A stretch of DNA of 64,000 bases, taken from the NCBI RefSeq assembly GCF_025698545.1, contig NC_068566.1, forward strand, positions 12,011,362 to 12,075,361. Direction: 5' to 3'. The position numbers and the translations under genes are program-made. Positions 26,001-37,694 of the stretch are shown in pieces; within the stretch, counting starts at the first letter, position 1; every line of letters starts with the position of its first letter. This DNA comes from Gossypium raimondii. Lineage: Eukaryota; Streptophyta; Magnoliopsida; Malvales; Malvaceae. The notes below the pieces were generated by a model. The model was given only the letters and a program-made list of their open reading frames with translations, had not been told where the DNA came from and made no database searches.

Positions 26001-26102
26001 GTGGATGATCTGCTTGTAACTAGAGGAAACAAGATCATATTGGTTGATTTCAAAGACAATATGGAGAGGATGTTCGAGATGTTAGATTTGGGACAAATGT
26101 CC
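23028..26102 (+). pseudogene. Copia gag-pol, N-terminal three quarters (gag, protease, integrase, RT)
   Basis: It starts at ATG 23028 (MSSSSFSPAAPPVFNG). Gag has the GYHIW...LWEVV motif and ends in two knuckles: CPHCKRLSHWGENC (about 23,770-23,815) is intact, and the first Cys of the second is now TGA (23,835). Protease shows WLINSG at 24,015, with the catalytic Asp replaced by Asn. Integrase has LWHKRLGH but a Tyr for the second zinc Cys (24,516), then HID, RSDIGSEY and NGVSERKN. Reverse transcriptase has DVKSAFLNG and SLYVDD. Stops lie at 23,214, 23,724, 23,835, 23,913, 24,552, 24,762, 24,969, 25,053, 25,269, 25,386 and 25,824, all in the same frame, with no frameshift seen. The frame is split at 26,102 by a solo LTR. 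Confidence 0.93.
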
Positions 26103-27604
26103 TATTGGAAAGCCGGCACCCCTACGGCGCAGTAGAAAAATATAACATCGGGCGATCCTAACCATGGATCCATGTGTGAGGAACAAATCGGGGTGAAAAA
26201 GGGTTTCAAAATTACCGAATGGTGATTCTGAGTAGACAGCGACGCCTCGGCAATGAGTAATTTGATCTGCTATTGAACCAAGCCACAATCTTTGATGACT
26301 CCGACCTCTTTCGCAATCCACCCAGTTGACTATGAACGGAATGAATCCCCAAACAGTTTTGGAGAAGACTTTACTTTGACGGTTGCTAGACTCATCAAGC
26401 AAAGAAAAACGGGATTTTATATCTTATTAGTTTTTTAGGGTTTTTCAAAATTCAATAAATATAATAATGTTTAAAAAAATCAAAAATCATAATTACATTA
26501 ATTATAATAAAGATTTTGGTAAACTATATTTATTTATATACGAACCAAAATCATATTCTCATTATGTGTACAACAACCTTGTACATATAATGTGTTTGAT
26601 ATTTGATTACCCAATTAAATTAATTCTATAATTAATTTAATTCATGCGACAACCAAACACAATACCAATTATGTTTTATTCTTTCATTTCAACTATAGGG
26701 TGTGACCACAGAGGTTCTTGTAACGTTAGCGAATGTTAGAATGATTCCAATGTTACAAACAATGAGTGGCACCTAGCAATGCATCATTGCTACCTAAGTC
26801 ACAAGAAATCATGATTCGACATAACCTTTTTATGATTAATCTTTTCATGCACTAATCCTTAAGTCCTTTATCTCTGGATTGAACACAAGTCATAGAATAG
26901 TCACACTTGTATAGTCCATTCCATGTTCCTTGATATCTTAAGTAGACTATGATATACAAATAAGTGTGACATCTCATATCAGCTTATTTGAGCATGGCCA
27001 TGCATTTCTAGTCTCATTCAATCAAGTGGCCTAAGATATTACTCCCATTATGTAGGAGGGACTTATCCTGTATCGATCAACCATATCCCTTTACATAGAT
27101 TGTGGTATTCCAACATCAGCATTTATAGAACAACCAGTTACGGTGTACGTTTGACTGTATCAAAATATACAACTCACGATGTTGGGATTATGATGATCTC
27201 AAGTCTGAGGATCATATACATATTAATCACTATGAGTAATGCCGTGACAATTACATAATAATCCAAGAAACATACTCATATCGGGTCAGTCCAATATGTT
27301 GTTCTCTAACACACATATTCATATTGATTCTGACACTCCATATCAATGACAACTCTTTATCATCAATCAACTACATGTTAGTCTTAATGCGTTATCGTTG
27401 TCCTATCCAACAATAATATTTGACTAAGGACCTTTTAAGAATAATCATATTATTCTTAGGACATTATTATAAAATAGTTTATTTATACACACAGAAAAGA
27501 AACTGAAATAATAATGGTAACGCCTTATATTAATAAACATGATAAATCAAGTATGTTATTACAACCATCTCATGATTGATCTTTGGGCATACTCTAACAT
27601 GTCC
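26098..27604 (-). mobile_element. Solo LTR inserted in the copia RT region (TGTCC duplication)
   Basis: The insert occupies 26,103-27,599 (about 1.5 kb) between two copies of TGTCC (26,098-26,102 and 27,600-27,604). On the minus strand it starts TGTTAGAGTATGCCCAAAG and ends CCGGCTTTCCAATA, a copia-like LTR whose terminal CA has become TA. It contains no coding region, primer site or second LTR, so it fits a solo LTR left after LTR-LTR recombination. Removing it restores the host reading frame exactly: the insert plus duplication is 1,502 bp, consistent with the frame change seen downstream. Confidence 0.85.
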
Positions 27605-28435
27605 TACTTCCTTGGCATGAAAGTGTCTCAAACTCATAAAAAGATTTTCCTAAGCAAGAAGGCATTTACCTTGAAGATTCTAAACAAGTTCTCCATGCTG
27701 AATTATAAAGCAACAAACACACCAGTTGCTGTTGGAGAAAAACTGACAAACCAAGGTGATCTCGAGAAGGTAGATGACACAACCTACAGAAGTTTGGTTG
27801 GACATTTGCTCTATTTGATAACTACTTGACCAGACATTATGTTTGGTGTAAGTCTACTATCTAGATTCATGCATTGCTTCACTGTGAAGCATTTACAAGC
27901 TGCCAAAAGAGTTCTCAGGTACATCAAAGGTACACTGAGCTTTGGAATGATGTTCACCAAAGTTGATAGCATGAAGCTACTTGGTTATGCTGATAGTGAT
28001 TGGGCTAGATTGATAGATGACATGAAGAGTACCTCAGGGTATCTGTTTACCCTTGGTTCAACCATTTTTTGTTGGATTTCAAAGAAGCAAAATGTTGTTG
28101 CTCAATCAACTACTGAAGCTAAGTATGTAGAAACCGCTAGTGCTGTTAACCAAGCCATTTGGCTAAGAATGATCATGACAGACTTGAATCTTCACCAAAG
28201 GGAAGCAATAGAGATTAAATGTGACAACCAATCTGCTATTGCAATTGCAAAGAATCTAGTGTTCCATGGGAAAACAAAGCACTTCAAGATTAAGTTTCAT
28301 TTTGTTAGGGAAATGGAACAAGCTCAAGAGGTGAAACTGATTCATTGCAGTTCTGAGGATCAGCATGCTAATATTTTGACAAATCCCCTTAGTGTGTCAA
28401 GGTTCATGCATTTGAGAGTCAAAATAGGAGTATAA
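27600..28435 (+). pseudogene. Copia pol C-terminal part (RT end and RNase H)
   Basis: This continues the gag-pol frame after the solo LTR, from SYFLGMKVSQ through RYIKGTLSFG, GYADSDWA, STSGYLFTLG, CWISKKQNVVAQSTTEAKYV and the terminal KHFKIKFHFVRE segment of RNase H. It has one stop (TGA, 27,827-27,829) and then runs to its natural TAA at 28,433-28,435, about 20 bases before the 3' LTR. The catalytic acidic residues of RNase H (GYADSDWA, TEAKYV) are present. Confidence 0.9.
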
Positions 28436-28443
28436 AGCATGCA

Positions 28444-28456
28444 AGCCAAGGAGAAG
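28444..28456 (+). other. Polypurine tract of the copia element
   Basis: AGCCAAGGAGAAG immediately precedes the 3' LTR start at 28,457, the expected plus-strand priming site. Confidence 0.75.
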
Positions 28457-28936
28457 TGTTGAAGTTGACTTGCATACATCTAAGAAGCAAAGCAGCTACC
28501 CGAGCCATGCATGTTGCAGTTGAAGATGGTGCTGCTATTTTTTTTAGTTTTGTTACTTCAATTAACATTTTGTAACTTAGTTAGATTCAAACCAATTTGT
28601 TAATGTACTTGATGTAATTTGTCAATGTTTGAGCTGATAAATCAGCTTTACAAAGTGTGCAAGTCATGTTTTATAAGTTTCAAGGTTACTTAGTGGTTGT
28701 AGGTAATATTTAGGTGCAATTTGCTTATTTTTGACCAGCTTATGTCTGGTATATGTATTAGCATTATGCCATCTTTCAAATTTAATGAAAAACATCAGAG
28801 TTCTTCATCAAATTCTCTCTTTTCTTACTTTCTTTTTTCTTTAAAGCCCAATTCTGTTTTGTTTGCTCAGCAAGTATCGAGCCTTCTAGCTCAAGAAACT
28901 GCTAACTTCATTCATCAAACATTCTTAGTTCCAACA
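28457..28936 (+). repeat. 3' LTR of the copia element
   Basis: It starts TGTTGAAGTTGACT and ends TTCCAACA, followed by the target duplication GTTTT. It is collinear with the 5' LTR. Confidence 0.9.
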
Positions 28937-28964
28937 GTTTTACCAATGTAATCCCACTATTCAA

Positions 28965-29073
28965 GTGGTTGTTTTAATTTTTTAAGAAAATAATTTTGAT
29001 GGCCTAGAAAAATAGCAGAGTGGTTGTTTTAATTTTTTAAGAAAATAATTTTGATGGCCTAGAAAAATAGCAG
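28965..29073. repeat. 55-bp perfect tandem duplication
   Basis: Two back-to-back copies (starting 28,965 and 29,020) of a unit beginning GTGGTTGTTTTAATTTTTTA look identical by eye. They lie just outside the copia element's right target duplication. Confidence 0.9.
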
Positions 29074-29663
29074 CAATTTGAATCACCAAAAGCTGCAATT
29101 TAAAGCAGCAAAAATAGCTCCAAACAGAGCAACAAACAATTCACTTTCTTAACAATTTTCTCCTTTTCATGAGTAAATATTGCTAGATGAGCTTGGATTA
29201 AAATCCCTTCAAGGTGTTAGACAAAAACTGTAAAAGTGATGGTTGAATCTCTCGGCTTCAAGCTTTACTCTATACTGTTTTTACCGATTACATTCTTTTA
29301 TTTTCTCTGGTCAAAATCTTCTCTCCTTATCTTTTTTTATTCTCCGTGGGAATTCATGGGAATCAAATTTCAATCTTTTTCCCTCCACCACCGTATATTC
29401 CATGCAATGCGGCCAAACAATCACTTGCCACCATTTTCATGTTTTGACAACTTTGATAAACATGTCTAATATCTTTTATTATAAAGGAAAAATTGTCATA
29501 TAATAACATCTCCTATCCATTGATTATCTGATTAATTGTAAGTAGGTTATGCATCATTACATAGTTTGCCTTTAATCATAAAATTGCCACCTTTCATCCA
29601 TTTGAATTTTTCTCTCTTTGTTACTAACAATTATTTATGCCAAGTGTCCATTCCCATGGAAAG
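29074..29663. other. Intergenic DNA, nothing recognised
   Basis: Short overlapping open frames (29,236-29,503) are Phe/Ser/Leu-rich without domain similarity I recognise. No splice or repeat structure is evident. Confidence 0.4.
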
Positions 29664-32566
29664 TGTAACACCCCCTACCCGAGACCATTGCCGGAGTCGA
29701 GCACGAGGCGTTACCTGACTTAACTTACTAGTTCGAAGCATAAAAAAGTTACTTTTAAAATTAATTCACTCACATTCAATCAATATGTCCCTAAAAGAAC
29801 TCTCGAGACCCTAAAACATGCAACAGAAATAGTTCGGGTCCCAACCGGGAACATTAAAAATTTTCCTATTACTTAAACAAATAAAAATATTGATTTCACT
29901 ATTCACAATAAAATTGTCCACTTGCGTAGCAGTCACTAAATTAATTATAACTCGAGCTACAAAAATCAAAATTTAGATCCATAAATTTTCCCTGAAACTA
30001 GACTCATATATATTTTTACTAGAAATTTTTCAGAATATTTGGTTTAGCCAATTAGTACAGTTTATTAGTTAAAGTCTCCCCTGTTTCATTGATCGACTGT
30101 CCTAACCTCTCGTCACTAAAATTTAATTATCTCATTGTACAGACTTCATATGGTGTTCTCACTTTTTCTACAGAAAATAGACTCAATAGGGAATCTAGAA
30201 ATATAAATTACAACTCATAAATATTTTTGTAAAATTTTTAATGATTTTCCAAAGTCAGAACAGGGGATTCCAAAAACCACTTTGACCTTGTGTAACTAAA
30301 ATGCAAATATCTCAGAATACATAATTCCTTTTCTACACTGTTATTTTTCTATAAATATAGACTCAATAATATTTAATTATATATCTCATCCACCCTCTAA
30401 TTCATTTTCTACTATCCTTGATGATTTTTCAAAGTTACGTCACTACTGCTGTCTCAAAACTGATTCACTGCCAATTTTTACTTTTTCATGATTTCTATGC
30501 ATAATTTATCACCTAGACTTTTATAACAACAAGCACCTTCATACTTAGCCATTTTAATAACTATTCATCATCAAATATTTACATATCATATTTTGGTCAT
30601 AATTTAAGAATATACAATCGAAATGACTAAGTCCCTATACATGCCATAGCTCGAAACATTTATCGTCTTAAAATACCGAGTTCTAGTGGTTGATAGTGTG
30701 AATGCTCTCCGACGTCTTCAAGATCCCGACTATGCTTGATAATACTATATGAAAGAAACAGAAATAAAAGAAGTAAGCATAAAGCTTAGTAAGTTTACAA
30801 GTAAATAAATAACAACATTTAATACAAATAATGATATGCAAGTATCATGTTCTTAAGTTTCCTCTTTACTTACTCTCATTTACTTGTTTATTTACTTACC
30901 TATTTAGATAGCTTAAGATTACAACTTACTCTTCTCTTGCTGAAATATTGGTTCTCACTGATATCATAACATATTCTTAACTCTTATAACTCACCTGAAG
31001 TTGCTAATTATACTTTTACTTGAACTTCCATAGAACATAATCTGTTTTCTAGCCCGTTGAGCCACATTGGAATAATAAGGATACTTGGGTCTCATATCTG
31101 ATAATAACATGCCAAAGCCATGTCCCAGACATGGTCTTACATGGGATGTTTTCTGTACTACCAATGCCATATCCCAAATATGGTCTTACATGGGAGTTCT
31201 CATATCGATGCCCATGCCATGTCCCAGACATGGTCTTACGGGGGACCTCTCATCTCGGTGCCAACACAATGTCCCAGACATGGTCTTACATGGGACCTCT
31301 TATCTTGGTGCCAATGCCATGTCCCAGACATGGTCTTACATGGGACCTCTTTACCCAAATGTCATGACATTTGTATCCGATACATTCCTTATGTTTCAAC
31401 GGGACTTTTTAACACTAATTCACTGTCATCTCATACTTGAGTCAACATTAAATAAATTCATGAAATAAATATATAATTGCTGGAAAATAACAACATTAAT
31501 AATAATTATTAAAATATTGTATTTATTTACCGTAAACTTACCTCGGTACAAAATTTGACCAAATCTAACAACTTAGTCCTCTATCTTTTTCTTTCCCCGG
31601 TCTAACTCTGAATTTTGTTCTTCTTGATCTATAATATCAAATTTAGCTTATTTAATACTCACATTCATCAAAACAATCCTTGACTTGAACTTTTGAAAAA
31701 TTATGATTTTGCCCCTAAACTTTTGCATAATTACACTTTTTCCCCAAAGTTCAGAAATTAAACATCATCTCTTATTCTGATGTTTTATGACATGCTCAAC
31801 ATGTTTCCCTTCTATGACAACATCAAATTCCCACTCTAGCATGTACTTATGAACATTAGGTATTTTTACCGATTATGTCAATATACTCGTTTTCACTTAA
31901 AATCGACTAGCAAAAGTTGTTTAACATAATTTCAAGTTTCATATTCTACCATAAAACATCAAAGTAACCACGTATCACCTATGGGTATTTTTCCAAATAT
32001 AAACCCTAGGTTAAATTATTGCTAGAATAAGCTAAATCAAGTTATCGGGACTCCAAAAACGTAAAGAACATTAAAAACGGGGCTTGGAATCACTTACTAT
32101 GGAGCTTGGAAGCTTGAAAACCCTAACTATGGCTTCCCCCTTGCTATTTTCGTTCACCATGGAGAAGATGAGCACATTTTTCCATCTTTTTCCCTTTTTA
32201 ATTCTTTTTATTACTAAATTATCAAATTGTCCCTAACTTAAAAATTTTCTATTTCACTTATCTCATGTCCATTTTTGTCTACCAACTTAACCAATGGTCT
32301 AATTACCATATAAGGACCTCCAATTTAAATTTTCATAACAATTGGACACCTCTAACATGTAGAACTCAACTTTTGCACTTTTTACAATTTAGTCCTTTTG
32401 ACTAAATTTAGTGCCAAAACGTCGAAATTTTTTAACGAAATTTTCAAAAAATCATTCTTTGAAATCATAGACATAAAAATATAAGAAAAATAAATTTTTC
32501 CTCATCAGGTTTGTGGTCCTGAAACCACTGTTCCAACTAGGCCCAAAATCAAGATGTTACACAAAG
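29659..32566 (-). mobile_element. Solo Ty3/gypsy LTR with near-perfect 5-bp duplication
   Basis: The LTR spans 29,664-32,561 (2,898 bp), from TGTAACACCCCC to GATGTTACA on the plus strand. Reading the minus strand, its 5' end is TGTAACATCTTGATTTTGGG followed by a CAGTGGTTTCAGGACCAC landmark. Flanks are GAAAG (29,659-29,663) and CAAAG (32,562-32,566), one mismatch. No primer site or coding region adjoins either end, so it is a solo LTR. It contains the array at 31,118-31,350; the four small frames there come from the array and are not genes. Confidence 0.85.
31118..31350. repeat. About 50-bp tandem array in the solo LTR
   Basis: Five units share the core CCATGTCCCAGACATGGTCT, continuing TACATGGG. 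The core is itself palindromic around GTCC(C)AGAC. Units start at about 31,118, 31,168, 31,216, 31,266 and 31,317. The reverse complement of this core forms the array at 41,382-41,539. Confidence 0.9.
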
Positions 32567-33088
32567 TAATGCAAAGTTTAATTGATTTTTATTAGTTAAT
32601 TTAGTCCGCTCACTTTATGGTAGAATTGCAACCTAAGTCCTTCATACTTCTTTTCCATATCAGTTTAATCTTTGCACTTAAAAGCTATTTGAGCTTAACC
32701 ATTTATAATGACCTTAGCATAATGACATTTAAGTTCTAAATTATTGCTAATTAAGTCCTTTCGCTTTATGTAATTATTTGCTAAATATTCATTATGTTAG
32801 TCCTTGTGTTATTTTTATCTTAAATTTCATTATTACATACAACTTTATTTAGGCAAAATTATTCCAAAGTTTACTATTATCTCAAAATGTGACACTATTG
32901 TCTCTATTATTGCCTCTAGATGGTACCATTACTGATACCGAAATTTTGAGGTGTTACATACTAAGTTGTAATCTCACCCCTATACATCAATCTAGATCAC
33001 TCTCCTCACTAAAGATTTTCCCTTTGAAAGATTAGTTACAAATTGAAGATAAAACAATCTTCATCAATGTATGTACAAATATGTGAAA
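32567..33088. other. Truncated LTR-like DNA and junction
   Basis: An LTR-like end GAGGTGTTACA lies at 32,948-32,958, preceded by repeat-like AT-rich sequence with LTR-style 'TTTAGTCC' phrases. From there to 33,088 the sequence is not assignable and forms the break point of the minus-strand gag-pol relic. Confidence 0.35.
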
Positions 33089-34345
33089 AAGTGATAAAGT
33101 ACCAGCAATTACGTCGAGAGCAGTAGCCTCCTCTGCGGCCCAAATAACATAAGCTCTAGCAGGTGCATGAGCCTCCAATCTCACTAATTTATCTTTGGCT
33201 CTGCCTCGATTAACATCAGCAGTACCACCAGTTCTAGATCTTCTACCTCTTTGTACGGCTAACACTAGTTTTACAGCTTGATTAGTACTAACCTCAACTT
33301 TATCCAGACAGTCTTTCAGGAAATGATTAGTGGAACCACATCTGAAGCAGGCTCTTTTTTTATTCTACATTCACCGAAGTGATTTTTATCACAGTGCTCA
33401 CAAATTGGTTTATTAGAGTTCTGAACACTGCCAGTACTAGCCACTAACGTAGCTTGAGGCCTCAAATAGCTCTATTTAGACATGTCTCTTCTTGTGTTTC
33501 ATGTAGGGGTGGAAGAAAATTTTTGAAAATCTTTTGTCTTTTTAGAAAGAGGTTTCAAAAAAGATCTGGTCATACTGCGCTTTCTAGTACCTCAACTTTT
33601 AGACTTTGCTTGCTTCTTTTAATATCAGATTTCTTCCATTTTTTGGGCTCACTCGGACAACACAACAATTTCTTTCAGCTCTAATGCCTCCACAAGCATA
33701 CGGATGTCTTCATTCAAACCCCACTCAAATAAGAGACACATTTTAGCTTCGGTAGATACAAGATATCTGGCATATTTGCTAAGGCGAACAAATTCACATT
33801 TATATTCAGCCATTGCCATATCTCATTGTTTTAATTTCATAAACTCTCATTTCTTCTTTTCCAAGTATAATCAGCTAGAAGAATTCCCAATTCACTCTGT
33901 CTCTTAGAGTCACAGATGTCAGAGTTACCCAGCACTAATAGGATTCCTCTTTTAGCAGTTTAACCGCACATCTCAAGCAATCTTTTAGAGTACACATTAA
34001 TTCAACAAGGACTTGTAGGGTATTTTCTAGCCAATACTCGACTCTCGCGGGATCATCATCTTTTTTTACCTCTAAATTCTTCTGCTCCATATTTACAGAG
34101 ATTATCAATCAGTGGATGATTCACAAATACAGGGTTGGGACCTTGAGGACAATGGGGTGCCACACTAGGCACAATCGGGGGAGGAAGGTGCATTTGAGGT
34201 TGTGGAGCTAAAGGGGTAGCTCTCATGTATTGGGTGAACCACCGATTCATCATTTGGAACAAGGCATCTCTTACCTCATTCCGTAACCCTTACAGAACGG
34301 GATAACTTCATCTGATACGGCTCGATTTGATTTGGCTGACATGAC
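33089..34345 (-). pseudogene. Ty3/gypsy gag and start of protease (Tekay/Del type)
   Basis: The minus-strand start is at ATG 34,343 (MSAKSNRAVSDEV), 140 bases after the LTR. A Pro-rich stretch (RATPLAPQPQMHLPPP) follows. The nucleocapsid is clear at about 33,420-33,320: CEHCDKNHFGEC, then the CX2CX4HX4C knuckle CFRCGSTNHFLKDC. It is followed by the ARAYVIWAAEEA-DVIAGTLSLF segment that begins the protease in this lineage. The frame then loses similarity at about 33,089, before the protease active site. Internal stops and frame changes occur between 33,430 and 34,060. It is a 3'-truncated relic of the element whose LTR is at 34,487-37,100. Confidence 0.8.
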
Positions 34346-34470
34346 TTATTTATATAAGAAAATAGAGTCAATCCAAATCAGAAGGCATCACACTATCACA
34401 AGTTATTTTGGCATGTATTTCTAGACTCAATATATGTTATGCTTTAATCTTAGAATTGACTAAACTGTAT

Positions 34471-34481
34471 CTCTGATACCA
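34471..34481 (-). other. Primer binding site (iMet-tRNA type)
   Basis: On the minus strand TGGTATCAGAG lies five bases inside the LTR end. It is identical to the plant initiator-Met tRNA complement used by Tekay/Del elements and fixes the 34,487-37,100 repeat as the 5' LTR. Confidence 0.9.
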
Positions 34482-34486
34482 CTAAA

Positions 34487-37100
34487 TGTAACACCTCTCA
34501 CCTGACCCGATCATCGGCTCTGAGCTATAGGATGCTACAATCATTACTGAAGCAACTACAATCAATTAGTCAACATACAAGCATTTATACATGTAATCAA
34601 GTGTTAACCAAACTCAAAATATGATAAACAATCATTTTTGAGTCTTAACCAAATTTAAGAAAGCTCTTTTGACAACTTGAGCACAAAATAAATCCAAATT
34701 AAAAAGTTTTGAAAGTTTAGGGTCGACGTCATGATGTCACTTCATTCACGCTGTGACGTCGCCAAACAATTTTTGACATCGTGACCTCAGGCCACTCGAC
34801 GTCGTAACATGACTCACTGTTAGTTGATGTTGCGACAAGAAAGATTTTTTGTCGAGACATGGACTTTGTTTTTTATATAAATGAACCATTTTGTCCCTAT
34901 TTAAAGCTTTCCAACCAAACTTATCACATACACATTCAAGTATCAATTTCAAATAGCTCAACAGATACCTAAAACATACAATTCAAGTTCTAACAGTTAG
35001 TTCAATCTTTATAGAAGCATTCAATACATAATTACCAACTAAACTTAACAATTCAAATGACATTTCATATCAACAATCAACCATTTTAGTACTATCCCCT
35101 ACTTATGACATAACATCTTGAAACATGTCATTCCCTCTCTAGTTCATGAATTTATACACCTTTCACATATCAATGGCTATTAACCATTAAGTGATTAAAG
35201 TTAAATCATGCCAAAACACAAGGTCATACAATATATCTACATGTGTCATTCCAATAAGCTTCAACTTTTGCAAACTACCATTTTTAACTTATTCATTGTC
35301 ATTCCATATAACATATCTATAATTATAAGTCATCACACTTATCACTCAACAACATGTATGATTTATATCACCAATTCAACTCGATAAGTAAAGGTTAAAG
35401 CAAACTTCTCATAATGAAGCATATTTACATGCTAAGTTATACCATAGGACGCCTTAAATACATGCCACAATCTTTGACTCAAAATGATCAAAAGCTATCA
35501 ATTCAGTGATGGGATAGTGTAAACTTTGAATCCGTCCAACTTAACACGTTTTGCAAAGTGACGATCTACAAGGAAAAAGGAAAGCAAACAAGTCAAGCAT
35601 AAAAAATGCTTAGTAAGTTCATATCCATTAAGTAAAACTTACCTTAAATTTCAAATAAATACAAAAAGCTACCATAACTTGGGCATAGTTTGGCTAAACA
35701 TAACACATCACAAAATTAACTAGGTGAGTATTATACCAAAATCAAACCATATTATGGTATAAGTTATCAATATGCTAGTTTATGACATATTAGGTCACAA
35801 TTTCAATCTCATACTCTTTCAAAAACATAGTTCATGCTCAATTCAACATCTTTCTATTTGATCAACAAGATCTTTTATCACAATTCTATCATTTCGTATA
35901 AGCGGTATTGTCCAATGAACTCTAGTAAACAGACTCGGATACACAAGTAACTATACGACACTAGTTCCTAGTTCAAGTTAAGTATATTTGTGTTAGGTTA
36001 CCAGTCTATGCTAAACCTTTATATCAGCACATCTGACTACTTGTCCAAGCTAGAAATATACATGTCAAGTTACCTATTCAAGCTAAACCTTTAGAATGAC
36101 ATCAGGTTACCAGTCTAGGCTAAACCTGTGACACATGTATCTTCGAGTCTGTAACAAATGTTGGATATCGGTAATCATCTGTAATCAATCCATACAAGAG
36201 TGCACAAGACCCTATTGGAATTCCAATCATATCCTAACCTTTAATAAGTTCAAACGGGCATCTATTACACAATTTAACATTTCTTTACAATTTAGTCCAA
36301 ATATTACCTTCCATACCAATTTATCACCAATCAATTCACAACCAATTGAACATAAACAAATCAAACACATAATTATTTAAACACATAAATACCATATGAA
36401 CTTACTTGGAAAAAACAACAAACAATTTGAATCTTCAAGGACTATTCACCAATTTTGGCTTTTCCACTATTATCCCGATTTGATTCAATTCTTGATCTAA
36501 ACAATTATTTTAAACAATTTATCAATACCAAAAATTTTTCACTTTTGGCTTTTTTCCTCTATGATATGCATTAACTTATTTAATTCCATTTTAAAATTCC
36601 CTCAAGTTTTTCATTTTATTTAATTTAGTCTCTAAAATTAAAATAACAATATCTTTCAATTTTGAGCTTTGATTTGAAAACCGATCTCAATCACATCCTT
36701 TAAGGGCCCTCTACTATCCATTATTATAGAATTTCACATCAATTTCATAATTTATACACTTTAGTCCTTTTATACAAAACTAATCAATTTAAACATGACA
36801 ATCTAGTCTTTTTTCATATATAAGCTTAAAATATAACAATTTAACACCAATTTCTTCAAGAAATCATCAATAAAACTTTCAAAAACTTTAACAGTTTTGC
36901 AAATTGGTACATGAGCTAGCTAAATCAAGCTCTCGTGACCTCAAAAACATAGGAATTACAAGAATATGACTTAAAATTGCTTACTTATTAACAATCGAAA
37001 GCTTAAAGCCCTTCTTTGGTTTTTCTCAACTCTTTGGCTATGGAGTTTCAGTGGTAGAAGGATGGAGAAGATAAATATTCTCTTTCTTTCCACCAAAAAT
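34487..37100 (-). mobile_element. 5' LTR of the minus-strand gypsy element (right border approximate)
   Basis: It begins on the plus strand TGTAACACCTCTCACCTGAC at 34,487. It contains the TGACGTCG/GACATCG-rich stretch (34,725-34,860), a GGGATAGTGTAAAC landmark (35,515), weak repeats with GTTACCAGTCTAxGCTAAACC (35,995-36,125) and a GCTAGCTAAATCAAGC landmark (36,915). The TGTAACATC-type beginning expected on the minus strand was not found, so the right end is truncated or lies in 37,100-37,300. Confidence 0.65.
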
Positions 37101-37689
37101 TCTCAAAAGTTCTTTCTATCTTTCCTCCATCTTCTATTATTAGATTGTTCTATAAAAAATTACTGTAGAAATTCTTTATAGAAATTGATTTTCTTGTTAT
37201 ACATTGCTTAGTGCTTAGTGGACTATTTTCGTCAGTGTAAAACATAAATAGTCATCGAGCTTCATTGTATCATCGAGGTTCATTTTCTTGAAACTCATTT
37301 GCACACCTAGTATAAGTGGGGGTGAATAGAAACTTAAAGATAGTGGCTTGATACATACCTTGGAGCCTTGTCCTATTTTTTCATTTTCTGTTCGAGTTGT
37401 CGCTCATGTTCCATTTGTGTGTTCAACATTTTCCTTATCTATTTTTAATACTAACTATTTTTTATGGGTGGCGTGAGGTATTAGGATGCCTCCAAAAGGT
37501 AGGGATTTTGTGGCAATTTTTAAAAAAACTACCACAATATGTCCAAGTTTTTGTGGTAGTTGTGCCAAGACCACCGTTAGTTGTAATAGGTTTTTTTATT
37601 ATTTATTGAATGGTGTTTTTTATGGTTCCATCTTATATATGTAGTAGCTATTTTCTTTTAAAATATCACTACTTGTAATAGGTTTCTAA
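37101..37689. other. Junction DNA, nothing recognised
   Basis: AT-rich sequence between two LTR blocks. A small frame at 37,397-37,609 is hydrophobic and Val/Phe-rich but unsupported. Confidence 0.4.
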
Positions 37690-37694
37690 TATTA

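Larger units (their letters stand above)
22484..28941 (+). mobile_element. Ty1/copia retrotransposon with GTTTT target duplication
   Basis: The element (22,489-28,936) has two LTRs of about 480 bp (start TGTTGAAGTTGAC, end TTCCAACA), an initiator-Met-tRNA-type primer site, a gag-pol frame in the order gag-protease-integrase-reverse transcriptase-RNase H, and a purine tract. GTTTT lies at 22,484-22,488 and again at 28,937-28,941, the expected 5-bp duplication. It is non-autonomous now: gag-pol has 12 in-frame stops and a solo LTR inserted in the reverse transcriptase region. Domain order and motifs fit TNT1-94-like elements; I do not assign a lineage. Confidence 0.92.

Noticed and set aside
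31085..31468. Three overlapping open frames with repeated peptide motifs (up to 127 residues)
   Set aside because: The repeats come from the 50-bp tandem array, are open in all three frames, and lie inside a solo LTR. They are not proposed as genes.
33454..33907. Plus-strand frames of 67-76 residues
   Set aside because: They are antisense to the minus-strand gag relic and have no similarity of their own.
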